Of a DNA stretch of 28,300 bases, positions 6,987-12,165 are shown piece by piece. Source of the DNA: a virus. The stretch covers positions 1 to 28,300 of the IMG/VR virus record IMGVR_UViG_3300031753_000034, one strand, 5' to 3'. The notes below the pieces were generated by a model. The model was not told the origin of the DNA. It was given only the letters and a program-made list of their open reading frames with translations, and did not search any database. Each line of letters opens with the position of its first letter. Positions within the stretch are counted from its first letter, which is position 1. The position numbers and the translations under genes are program-made.

Positions 6987-7297
6987 AACGCTTCGCTGTT
7001 CTTTTTCTCGCGGCGGCCATTTTTGCTTCCGCAAATGCGGGGCAAAAACCGGACATCGTTCCGATCATGCTGGAATGGTCGCCGCCGCCGATGTCGCTTT
7101 GGCCCGATTGCGTGGTGGGCTGGAAGATTTACGAATGCCCGGTCCTGGGCGGGATCTGCGTGGTGCTAGCCAAGGTCACGCGCTGCGAAGCGACACTGCA
7201 GCTTGATGGCACGGTGAGCCATCTGTTTTTCTGCACGGCATTTTGCAAGGGCGCCGAAAGCAGCCCAAGCAATTTTGTGCTCTGGTCGCCGCCTTGA
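6983..7297 (+). CDS. Small secreted Cys-rich protein, FnIII-like
   Basis: 104 residues with a signal peptide (residues 1-19, 'FAVLFLAAAIFASANA'). The mature sequence 'IMLEWSPPP...VVGWKIYECP...TLQLDGTVSHLFFCTAF...SPSNFVLWSPP' resembles one fibronectin type III beta sandwich (W-x-P start, K-I-Y, closing F-C-x-x-F). Six Cys residues in the mature part suggest disulphides after export. It is the last gene of the plus-strand lysis operon and ends 6 bp from the convergent stop of the minus-strand cluster. A ligand-binding or surface role is plausible but unproven. Confidence 0.6.
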   Translation: MKRFAVLFLAAAIFASANAGQKPDIVPIMLEWSPPPMSLWPDCVVGWKIYECPVLGGICVVLAKVTRCEATLQLDGTVSHLFFCTAFCKGAESSPSNFVLWSPP

Positions 7298-7303
7298 GCC
7301 GCC

Positions 7304-8254
7304 TTAATCCCACCGTTCGTCGAGATCTAATTGTCTCTTCGCGTCCGCGTCGTTCCCGCGACCCATTGCCTCAAAAAGCAAATTGTCACTGATGCCGAGC
7401 TTCTTCTGGAGCTGCCGCATTTCGTGGAAGGACTGTTTCGCGAAATCGCGCGCCCGAGAAACCGCGATTTCGCTATTGAGGCTGTTTGGGTTGGTGGCAA
7501 GCTTGCCGATTACGAGCCACCGGGCAGCCAAAACTCCCAGCCAATACTGATCGGAATCGTTCCCACTGTGATGCTCGAGCTGAATATTATCTACAGCGAG
7601 CCGGAGATTTGGTTCGCCGGCGCTGACATACCTGGCGGCGTTGGAATAGCCCTCGCCTATTTCGGCCGAGAAATTCTCCGCTTTGCGGCCGTGGGCGCTG
7701 GGCGGAGGAGCAGGGGCGGACTTCTGAACCAGCGGCTTTGGCGGCTGCGTATCTAACTTCGCGAAGTCGCGGAGCGCTCTTAAGGCTACGAGCTTTTTCT
7801 GTGAATCAGAGGGGTTGCCCGTAACCGGCTGGCTCCTGATCTCGGCGATTTGCGCATCGATTTCGTCCGCGTGCGCTTTGAGCTCGACGGCCATTACGTG
7901 GTTCTTTTCCACCAAGGTCCCTTGCTCATAGTCGACTGCGGCTAGGTGAAGATCTACAGCCACTTTGGCAGCTTGCGCGATCGTGTCCGCCGGGACTCCC
8001 GGCGCCTCGGCTCTCATCGGTGCCGTCAGCGCCAGGGCGATTCCAAGCCCGATGACCAACAGTAGTTTTTTCATTTTGTCGCTGCCGACAAACTCCCCCT
8101 CTGGACTTTTCCGGCCACGCGAGATTGGTTCGGCTTTGCGCGAGGTCTCGCGATAGCGCGGGAAACGCCGGGCAAGTTGCGCGAATGCGTCGTCGTGACT
8201 GGCCCCTGTGAATGTCTCTCCCCGGAACTGGACTGCTGCCTGGTATCTTGTCAT
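7304..8254 (-). CDS. Fusion: small RYQAAVQFRGETFTGA module joined to an exported helical protein
   Basis: 316 residues from ATG 8254. Residues 1-~48 are a near copy of the separate protein at 8581-8781 (RYQAAVQFRGETFTGA followed by the HDDAFAQLARRFPRYR segment). Residues 61-84 are a textbook signal peptide beginning at an internal ATG (8074), 'MKKLLLVIGLGIALALTAP' ending AEA. The rest is alpha-helical with a Pro-rich linker ('PPKPLVQKSAPAPPPSAHG') and no known family. An internal signal peptide cannot act normally behind 60 extra residues, so either translation of the exported protein starts at 8074 or the duplication created a fusion. A palindrome (8263-8278) lies 9 bp upstream of the 8254 start. 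Confidence 0.55.
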   Translation of the reverse strand: MTRYQAAVQFRGETFTGASHDDAFAQLARRFPRYRETSRKAEPISRGRKSPEGEFVGSDKMKKLLLVIGLGIALALTAPMRAEAPGVPADTIAQAAKVAVDLHLAAVDYEQGTLVEKNHVMAVELKAHADEIDAQIAEIRSQPVTGNPSDSQKKLVALRALRDFAKLDTQPPKPLVQKSAPAPPPSAHGRKAENFSAEIGEGYSNAARYVSAGEPNLRLAVDNIQLEHHSGNDSDQYWLGVLAARWLVIGKLATNPNSLNSEIAVSRARDFAKQSFHEMRQLQKKLGISDNLLFEAMGRGNDADAKRQLDLDERWD

Positions 8255-8285
8255 GTCCCACGTTATAAGCGTTTATGGTGCCAAA
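8119..8285. repeat. Direct repeat, copy 1 (module plus palindrome)
   Basis: About 166 bp that recur 526-527 bp away at 8646-8811 with many silent changes. The unit covers the first ~45 codons of a minus-strand gene, its start codon and the upstream palindrome with the trailing GGTGCCAAA. Conservation runs through both coding and regulatory parts, so gene and operator were duplicated together. Confidence 0.8.
8263..8278. promoter_or_regulatory. Palindromic operator-like site 1 (TTATAAGCGTTTATGG)
   Basis: A variant of the CCATAAGCGCTTATGG palindrome, 9 bp upstream of the ATG at 8254 on the minus strand. It is followed on the plus strand by TGCCAAAA, the same extension as site 2. Read on the minus strand, TTGGCA sits directly before the palindrome and could be a -35 element, which would place a regulator between promoter boxes. 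The binding protein is unknown. Confidence 0.6.
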
Positions 8286-8293
8286 AGCTGAGC

Positions 8294-8584
8294 TCATTGC
8301 GTGATAATTTGCTCAGCGTCTCCAAGCATTCCGTGAGACCAATCGATCGCCGCTCCCCCCGTAGCGACGAACCGCGCGATCATGGGGACCTTGTGGCCAC
8401 GGAGCTCCCAATTCTGCCCGTTCGCCGCCGCCTCGTAGGTGCGGCCATCGGAGCGGCGGATAGTGACGATTTTGTAAACACGAAGGTAATCGGCAATCAA
8501 TTTGCCCACGGCGATTGAGGCCGGCTCGCGCTCCACAGCGAGAATCCGCGCCGCATAGGCCCGCCAATCGAATGCGCTGTTCAC
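8294..8584 (-). CDS. Small protein with AFDWR...SIAVGKLIADY motif
   Basis: 96 residues from GTG 8584, overlapping the stop of the upstream gene (GTGA), so the two genes form an operon. The N-terminus 'AFDWRAYAARILAVEREPAS' followed by 'IAVGKLIADYLRVY' is repeated, diverged, in the plus-strand gene 10648-10845 ('AFDWRTFAARQL...SIVVGELIAEYF'). The C-terminal half has strands 'YKIVTIRRSDGRTYEA' and a G-rich tail. No recognised domain. The shared block between two oppositely oriented genes on either side of the integrase suggests a family specific to this phage group, perhaps regulatory. Confidence 0.55.
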   Translation of the reverse strand: MNSAFDWRAYAARILAVEREPASIAVGKLIADYLRVYKIVTIRRSDGRTYEAAANGQNWELRGHKVPMIARFVATGGAAIDWSHGMLGDAEQIITQ

Positions 8585-8781
8585 GCCGCCATCCTCGCCA
8601 CTTGCAGCAGGTTCATGAATAGGCCGTCCGGGCTGTTAAAGCCGCGCGCGATCGGTTCGAGCTTGCGCGAGGTCTCGCGGTAGCGCGGGAAGCGCAGAGC
8701 GAGTTTGGCGAATGCGTCGTCGTGGGTGGCGCCGGTGAATGTCTCTCCTCGGAACTGGACTGCTGCCTGGTATCTGATCAT
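8581..8781 (-). CDS. Small RYQAAVQFRGETFTGA protein (stand-alone copy)
   Basis: 66 residues from ATG 8781. Nearly identical over its first ~50 residues to the N-terminus of the fusion gene at 7304-8254, but ending in its own tail 'SPDGLFMNLLQVARMAA'. A compact alpha/beta unit is likely ('AAVQFRGETFTGATHDDAF'). A perfect 16-bp palindrome lies 7 bp upstream of the start. I do not recognise the family. Duplication together with the operator and placement next to the integrase hint at a regulatory or lysogeny-linked role, which is inference. Confidence 0.6.
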   Translation of the reverse strand: MIRYQAAVQFRGETFTGATHDDAFAKLALRFPRYRETSRKLEPIARGFNSPDGLFMNLLQVARMAA

Positions 8782-8811
8782 GCCTATACCATAAGCGCTT
8801 ATGGTGCCAAA
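8646..8811. repeat. Direct repeat, copy 2 (module plus palindrome)
   Basis: Second copy of the unit described at 8119-8285, 526-527 bp away in the same orientation. This copy keeps a perfect palindrome, while copy 1 has diverged at two or more operator bases. Homologous recombination between the copies would delete the gene at 8294-8584 and leave one hybrid gene. Confidence 0.8.
8789..8804. promoter_or_regulatory. Palindromic operator-like site 2 (perfect CCATAAGCGCTTATGG)
   Basis: Perfect 16-bp palindrome 7 bp upstream of the minus-strand ATG at 8781, trailed by TGCCAAA. On the minus strand TTGGCA precedes it and TATAGG follows it with a 16-bp gap, which could be -35 and -10 boxes with the palindrome as spacer. 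That layout would let a dimeric regulator block RNA polymerase directly. The regulator is not identified. Confidence 0.7.
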
Positions 8812-8858
8812 GGCAAGGAGAATCGCGGATAAGATCGATCCCAGGACGTTATTTCTCT

Positions 8859-8931
8859 TTTTAGGCCGATTTCAGCCTGTTTAGGCCAGCCCGCGCGGGC
8901 CTTTCCCCATCGCTGCCATAAGCGTTTATGC
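8859..8931. promoter_or_regulatory. Intergenic segment with TTTAGGCC repeats, a GC hairpin and palindromic site 3
   Basis: The gap 8782-8974 carries no convincing gene. It contains two direct TTTAGGCC repeats about 20 bp apart (around 8858 and 8879), a short GC-rich hairpin centred on CCCGCGCGGG (near 8890-8899), and a third palindrome variant CCATAAGCGTTTATGC at 8916-8931 followed by TATATTGAG. The segment may hold a terminator for the minus-strand gene at 8975-9145 and further regulator binding sites. Confidence 0.45.
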
Positions 8932-8974
8932 TATATTGAGACGCATTAACGCGAAAGCCGGCTTCAGTGAGCGG

Positions 8975-9145
8975 CTAATGGCGCTTGGATTTGGGGCGCG
9001 GTCTTGCCGCTTCTTGCCGGCGCCGGCGGCGCCTGGCGTTTACCTCTTCCAGGATCCGGGTCCGGCGAGCTATTTCCGCCCTGGAGAAGTTTTTTGGCAC
9101 CCCGCGGGCCATCTTTCCTAACGCCGATGCGTGCTGGTTAGCCAT
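8975..9145 (-). CDS. Small, very basic protein
   Basis: 56 residues from ATG 9145, preferred over the upstream in-frame start at 9226 because the extension is Cys-rich and overlaps a palindrome half-site. The sequence has 'SALGKMARGVPKNFSRAEIA', 'RRTRILEEVNA' and then a run of Arg with a Lys/Arg tail. Helical and highly positively charged, it may bind nucleic acid. No family is recognised. It lies between the integrase and the duplicated-module genes in the same orientation. Confidence 0.5.
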   Translation of the reverse strand: MANQHASALGKMARGVPKNFSRAEIARRTRILEEVNARRRRRRQEAARPRPKSKRH

Positions 9146-9157
9146 TTCTCGCGCAGA

Positions 9158-9173
9158 GCATAAGCGTTTTCCG
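9158..9173. promoter_or_regulatory. Palindrome half-site (GCATAAGCGTTTTCCG)
   Basis: Keeps the left half ATAAGCG and part of the right half of the CCATAAGCGCTTATGG sites and lies 12 bp upstream of the minus-strand ATG at 9145. Its position relative to a start codon matches the better sites, but the match is only partial and could be chance. Confidence 0.3.
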
Positions 9174-9244
9174 AAAAGGGCCGCAAGAGCAATTCTGCAA
9201 GGCAAAGTCGGGAGCGGGTTGCACACCCGCTAACACCCAAGAAA

Positions 9245-10150
9245 TCATCGGAATTCCAGCGCCAGAGGCATCGGGACCACATTCTCGAATATGGCCGGGG
9301 CCAGGGCAAAGTAGGCGGCCCCTTCCCGTTCCGATTTCGGGTCGTTGTAGTTCTCGCGAATCATCCGTGGGCTGTTTCCCATCTCTTCGGCCAGTTGCGG
9401 CCGGTTCTTGATCACGGCCAAGCGATAGCTCCCGTAAGAATGCCGCAGAGCGTTGTCTTTCCGGGGCAACCCCGTGAGACGGCGGATCCTCGCCATTTCT
9501 CGACTATGGGCGTTCTCGTTCGTCTTAAAATTGCCAGGGTAAAGTGGGCCGACCCGGTCGCGATATGGCTCGAGCCAGGCGGCCAGATTTGGCTGGATGG
9601 GAACAACCCGGCTGATGCGGATCTTGCGCGCGACCCTGGCCGAAACGCGAATTTCGCCTTCATCGAATTTGATCGCGTTCCAATCGAGCCGCAAAATTTC
9701 GCTCGGGCGAAGCCCGGCGAAAAGCCCGAGCGCCACACTTGGGAGCCAATCCCGCGAAACATACTCAAGAATGAGCGCTGCCTCGGGTGGCGTCCAGGTC
9801 TCGATGTCGTGGCTTGGTTTTATTCGCCAAACCTTTTCCGCGGCCGAGCGGCGGTCCTCTGGCAAATGATCGTGCCGCCGAGCGAAGCGCGAGTATTGCA
9901 CGATCGCGGCGAGAATGTTATCGCGCCGGCGGGGCCCCACGCGTTGCGAAATTTCGCGCAGGTATTCGACGACATCGCTGTGGCGCACCTTTTCGAGATG
10001 GGGGAAGCGCCGGATGAAAGGTGTGAGACTGTTGCGCAGGCCGTAAATATGGCGGTAACTGCGGTTGAGATCCGCGAGCTCGCCAAGCATCTCGTCCAAG
10101 ATCTCCTCGGAAGAGGAGATGCGGCGCCGTTCAAACCATTGTCTAATCAT
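9245..10150 (-). CDS. int: Tyrosine recombinase (phage integrase)
   Basis: 301 residues from ATG 10150. The N-terminal ~115 residues form a SAM-like core-binding domain. The catalytic domain shows Arg148 in 'GLRPSEILRLDW', a Lys in the beta hairpin ('ARKIRISRVVPI', ~176), Arg236 in 'ALRHSYGSYRLA' and a nucleophile candidate Tyr268 in 'MIRENYNDPKSE'. The first His of box II is Asn233, and the usual His of the GHS box is Asn259 ('MGNSP'), which seems typical of this verrucomicrobial-style subfamily (from memory). The enzyme should carry out site-specific integration and excision at attP/attB. A palindrome lies 36 bp upstream and a tRNA-like sequence about 0.5 kb upstream. Confidence 0.9.
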   Translation of the reverse strand: MIRQWFERRRISSSEEILDEMLGELADLNRSYRHIYGLRNSLTPFIRRFPHLEKVRHSDVVEYLREISQRVGPRRRDNILAAIVQYSRFARRHDHLPEDRRSAAEKVWRIKPSHDIETWTPPEAALILEYVSRDWLPSVALGLFAGLRPSEILRLDWNAIKFDEGEIRVSARVARKIRISRVVPIQPNLAAWLEPYRDRVGPLYPGNFKTNENAHSREMARIRRLTGLPRKDNALRHSYGSYRLAVIKNRPQLAEEMGNSPRMIRENYNDPKSEREGAAYFALAPAIFENVVPMPLALEFR

Positions 10151-10185
10151 AAGGGAGGGAGCGTCATGGTTAGCACTTCCTGAGC

Positions 10186-10201
10186 CATAAGCGCTTATGA
10201 T
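10186..10201. promoter_or_regulatory. Palindromic operator-like site 4 (CCATAAGCGCTTATGA)
   Basis: One mismatch from the perfect palindrome, upstream of the integrase start and trailed by TTCCAAGG (compare TGCCAAAG at site 2). On the minus strand TTGGAA precedes it, matching the -35-like TTGGCA of the other sites. The integrase would therefore share a regulator with the small genes at 8254 and 8781, or the site may bind the recombinase as an arm-type site. Confidence 0.65.
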
Positions 10202-10456
10202 TCCAAGGCAATGAAAAGGCGCTGCCCGCCTCTCTTACGTTCACGTTTTCATCACGGTGCAAAGCCTAATAGCTAAGCCGAGCGCGATGCGAACAGAAAA
10301 AGTGAGAGGAGCGCGATTATTCCGGAGCGCCCTGGCATGCAAGTGTGAACAAATGGTGAGTAAATTATCCCATGCCATTCACAGCCGGAAAAGTTTAGAG
10401 CATCTAACATTTTTGGCTTGGCAGCGGCTCGGCCTTCGTTTACGAATAAAAGGCGA
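10202..10456. other. Divergent intergenic region, probable early control region
   Basis: About 255 bp between the minus-strand integrase and the plus-strand early genes. A 69-residue frame here has a poor composition and is not called. The stretch includes AT-richer blocks (around 10355-10415) and TTGGCA at 10419-10424 with a weak TACGAA 17 bp on, a possible promoter for the 10457 gene. No clear repressor operator other than palindrome 4 is seen. Confidence 0.4.
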
Positions 10457-10651
10457 ATGGAAGTAAAACCGATTCAGATTCGCGGGAGTGATGCAAAGTT
10501 TTACGATCGCGTCACCGGAATCGCCAAACGACTTAAGACGTTTCGCGCGCCGCTTTGCCAGGCGGCCACAGAATTCGTTCTGCCAAAACTCGAATCCGGC
10601 GAGCTCGCGATGATCAACGGGGAGATCCTCCCGGTGGGAGGAAAGCGATGA
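10457..10651 (+). CDS. Small protein, possible ribbon-helix-helix-like regulator
   Basis: 64 residues from ATG 10457, which has AAAAGGCGA just upstream; an earlier in-frame start adds only a poor basic stretch. 'VKPIQIRGSDAKFYDRV' followed by 'AKRLKTFRAPLCQAATEFVL' has a strand then two helices, the layout of ribbon-helix-helix proteins, but the match is weak. It is the first gene of the rightward early region, and its stop overlaps the next ATG. If a regulator, it could control the palindromic sites on the other side of the intergenic region. This is inference. Confidence 0.55.
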   Translation: MEVKPIQIRGSDAKFYDRVTGIAKRLKTFRAPLCQAATEFVLPKLESGELAMINGEILPVGGKR

Positions 10652-10845
10652 AGAGGGAACGTTCTTGGGGGCAAGGCGGGGGCGGGAATCGAACCCGCTC
10701 TCAATTGGCCTTTGATTGGCGCACTTTTGCCGCGCGCCAGTTGTCGCAACCGCGCCTGCCTGTATCGATCGTCGTCGGCGAATTGATCGCCGAATATTTC
10801 GCGCCGTCCGCGCGCTCCTCTGCTCGAGTAAAGGCGACGGTATGA
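10648..10845 (+). CDS. Short AFDWR-motif protein overlapping a tRNA-like sequence
   Basis: 65 residues on an ATGA overlap. Residues 8-18 ('GQGGGGNRTRS') are the typical translation of an antisense tRNA T-arm. From residue 21 the 'AFDWRTFAARQLSQPRLPVS' and 'IVVGELIAEYF' stretch is clearly related to the N-terminus of the gene at 8294-8584, but this copy stops about 50 residues earlier. It looks like a truncated relative whose 5' end was joined to an attachment site. It overlaps the next gene by four bases, so it may still be translated. Confidence 0.5.
   Translation: MKRERSWGQGGGGNRTRSQLAFDWRTFAARQLSQPRLPVSIVVGELIAEYFAPSARSSARVKATV
10674..10698 (-). other. tRNA 3'-end-like sequence, candidate attP core
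   Basis: On the minus strand the sequence reads GCGGG-TTCGATT-CCCGC, a perfect 5-bp T-stem with a canonical 7-nt T-loop, followed by a 7-nt CCCCGCC acceptor strand and a discriminator T. No D-arm or anticodon arm is present, so it is a fragment rather than a tRNA gene. Temperate phages that integrate into tRNA genes carry the 3' end of the tRNA in attP near int. Here the integrase lies 0.5 kb away. Confidence 0.6.
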
Positions 10846-11033
10846 GCGGGCAAGAAATCAATGCGCTTCTTGTTGCTGGCCAGCTAGCAGGCTTGTCGCA
10901 ATGGCTCGATGCCGACGCATTAGAAAGATTCCTCGCTTCCAAGCCAGAGGATTTCCGCTACGAAGCAATGTGTCGGGCCGCGATTGAATTTAAGCGCGCG
11001 ACATTTGGCAATAAGAAGGAGGCGCCGGCGTGA
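10842..11033 (+). CDS. Small hypothetical protein
   Basis: 63 residues from ATG 10842 (ATGA overlap with the previous stop). Mostly helical: 'GQEINALLVAGQLAGLSQWL', 'ADALERFLASKPEDF', 'YEAMCRAAIEFKRATF'. Acidic to neutral and soluble, with no known family. It belongs to a chain of small early genes. Strong Shine-Dalgarno bases for the next gene (AAGGAGG) lie inside its 3' end. Confidence 0.55.
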   Translation: MSGQEINALLVAGQLAGLSQWLDADALERFLASKPEDFRYEAMCRAAIEFKRATFGNKKEAPA

Positions 11034-11290
11034 AATTTCTCACCTGGCCCTGGCCGAAGCATCCAGCTCCGAAAGCGTTCGAGCGTCCGGAGTCGTTCTT
11101 TTTTTTTCCTCACGGCGCCGAGCACGCGCGACTCGATCGCGCGCTAAAGCGCATAGCTAAATCGCAGGCAGTAGATGAGCGAGCGGCCCGCGTGGCGTTC
11201 GTCCTTACGCGCAAGCCCAACATGCTCGGGACGACGATTAAAAGTGCCGGCGGACCGATCCAAGTCTTGTGGGCCAATTCGCTGGACTAA
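11030..11290 (+). CDS. Small hypothetical protein
   Basis: 86 residues from GTG 11030, chosen because a full AAGGAGG lies 8 bp upstream and the GTGA overlaps the previous stop. The N-terminus is Trp/Pro-rich ('FLTWPWPKHPAPKAFERPES') followed by FFFFP and a basic helical middle. The end 'TIKSAGGPIQVLWANSLD' may be a beta hairpin. No family is recognised. Confidence 0.55.
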   Translation: MKFLTWPWPKHPAPKAFERPESFFFFPHGAEHARLDRALKRIAKSQAVDERAARVAFVLTRKPNMLGTTIKSAGGPIQVLWANSLD

Positions 11291-11293
11291 AAA

Positions 11294-11545
11294 ATGGACG
11301 CGGAGCTCGAATATCGTCGCGGGATGCTCCGGGTTTGGCACCGCATGCTCCGCGATGCAGAAAAAGCCCAAGCCGCCGCCGATAACAGCGCGTGGTGCAG
11401 GTTCGTGAAATGGGCCGATGAATTTCTCATCGGCGGCGCGCGTGATTCGCTGGCCAAGCTGGGCCCGCTTAGTGACGCCGCTCAACAACGCGAGCTCGAT
11501 GATTTTTTTGCGGAAGGCGAAGCGCCCTCGGAAAAAGCAGCCTAA
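11294..11545 (+). CDS. Small helical hypothetical protein
   Basis: 83 residues, ATG 3 bp after the previous stop. Predicted helices 'ELEYRRGMLRVWHRMLRDAE', 'WCRFVKWADEFLIGGARDSL' and an acidic C-terminal helix 'QQRELDDFFAEGEAPSEK'. No recognised domain. Part of the packed early gene chain. Confidence 0.55.
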   Translation: MDAELEYRRGMLRVWHRMLRDAEKAQAAADNSAWCRFVKWADEFLIGGARDSLAKLGPLSDAAQQRELDDFFAEGEAPSEKAA

Positions 11546-11551
11546 CGAGCG

Positions 11552-11752
11552 ATGGAAAAGCGCAACGGCAAAATCCTCACGGAGAAGGACGAGATAGGCG
11601 AACTGCCGCCACGCGCCACGCATGGATTCGCTCATTCATCATCTCTCTCACGAACCGTCGATCAAGCGTGCAACGAGTTTTTTAGAAAACGCGGGATCGC
11701 GCCTCCGGAAACCTGGCGGCGCGGCCGGGAGGCTAAACGGAAGGCCGCATGA
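11552..11752 (+). CDS. Small hypothetical protein
   Basis: 66 residues from ATG 11552. Polar, ending in a basic 'WRRGREAKRKAA', with 'SRTVDQACNEFFRKRGIAPP' in the middle. The stop overlaps the ATG of the following membrane-protein gene. No family is recognised; operon packing is the main support. Confidence 0.5.
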   Translation: MEKRNGKILTEKDEIGELPPRATHGFAHSSSLSRTVDQACNEFFRKRGIAPPETWRRGREAKRKAA

Positions 11753-12165
11753 AACGGCCGGCATTCCTGGAACAACGCGTGATAACACCGCGGCCGCGAA
11801 CGTCCCATCGCGCGGTCAATTTTGTGATCATCCTGGCGATCGTGGCTCTGCTCGTGATATTGATCGTTAGGATATTTGCCTATGACGTCGTCGCCGGCGC
11901 CGTCCTTTGCGCCATTTTGTTTTCAGGCGGCGTTGTCTTGCTCGCGGGTCTGTTTATGCAAGCACGGCAACACAAGAAAAAGCTTGGCCAAATGAAATGG
12001 GAAGCGTGGCTCACCGCGGTGGACGATCGCGATATTGGCGGCGATCTCGATTTCAAAGATCCGGCAGAGTCATTGTATCTGCGCGAAAAGTTTGAGGCTG
12101 GCTGTTCCCCCTACGAAGCGATCGCCGCATGGCGCCATCGCCAAGCGCGGGACCGGAAGAGATGA
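11749..12165 (+). CDS. Two-helix membrane protein upstream of the HerA-like ATPase
   Basis: 138 residues on an ATGA overlap. Two transmembrane helices, 'VNFVIILAIVALLVILIVRI' and 'VVAGAVLCAILFSGGVVLLA', are followed by a cytoplasmic part with 'MKWEAWLTAVDDRDIGGDLD' and 'EAGCSPYEAIAAWRHRQARD'. The stop overlaps the ATPase start (ATGA), so the two are translationally coupled. One possibility is that it tethers or partners the ATPase at the membrane, similar to membrane partners of FtsK/VirB4-type motors, but no homology shows this. Confidence 0.6.
   Translation: MKRPAFLEQRVITPRPRTSHRAVNFVIILAIVALLVILIVRIFAYDVVAGAVLCAILFSGGVVLLAGLFMQARQHKKKLGQMKWEAWLTAVDDRDIGGDLDFKDPAESLYLREKFEAGCSPYEAIAAWRHRQARDRKR

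Noticed and set aside
10257-10466. 69-residue ORF in the int/early intergenic region
   Set aside because: No Shine-Dalgarno, poor composition, and it overlaps the start of a better gene at 10457.
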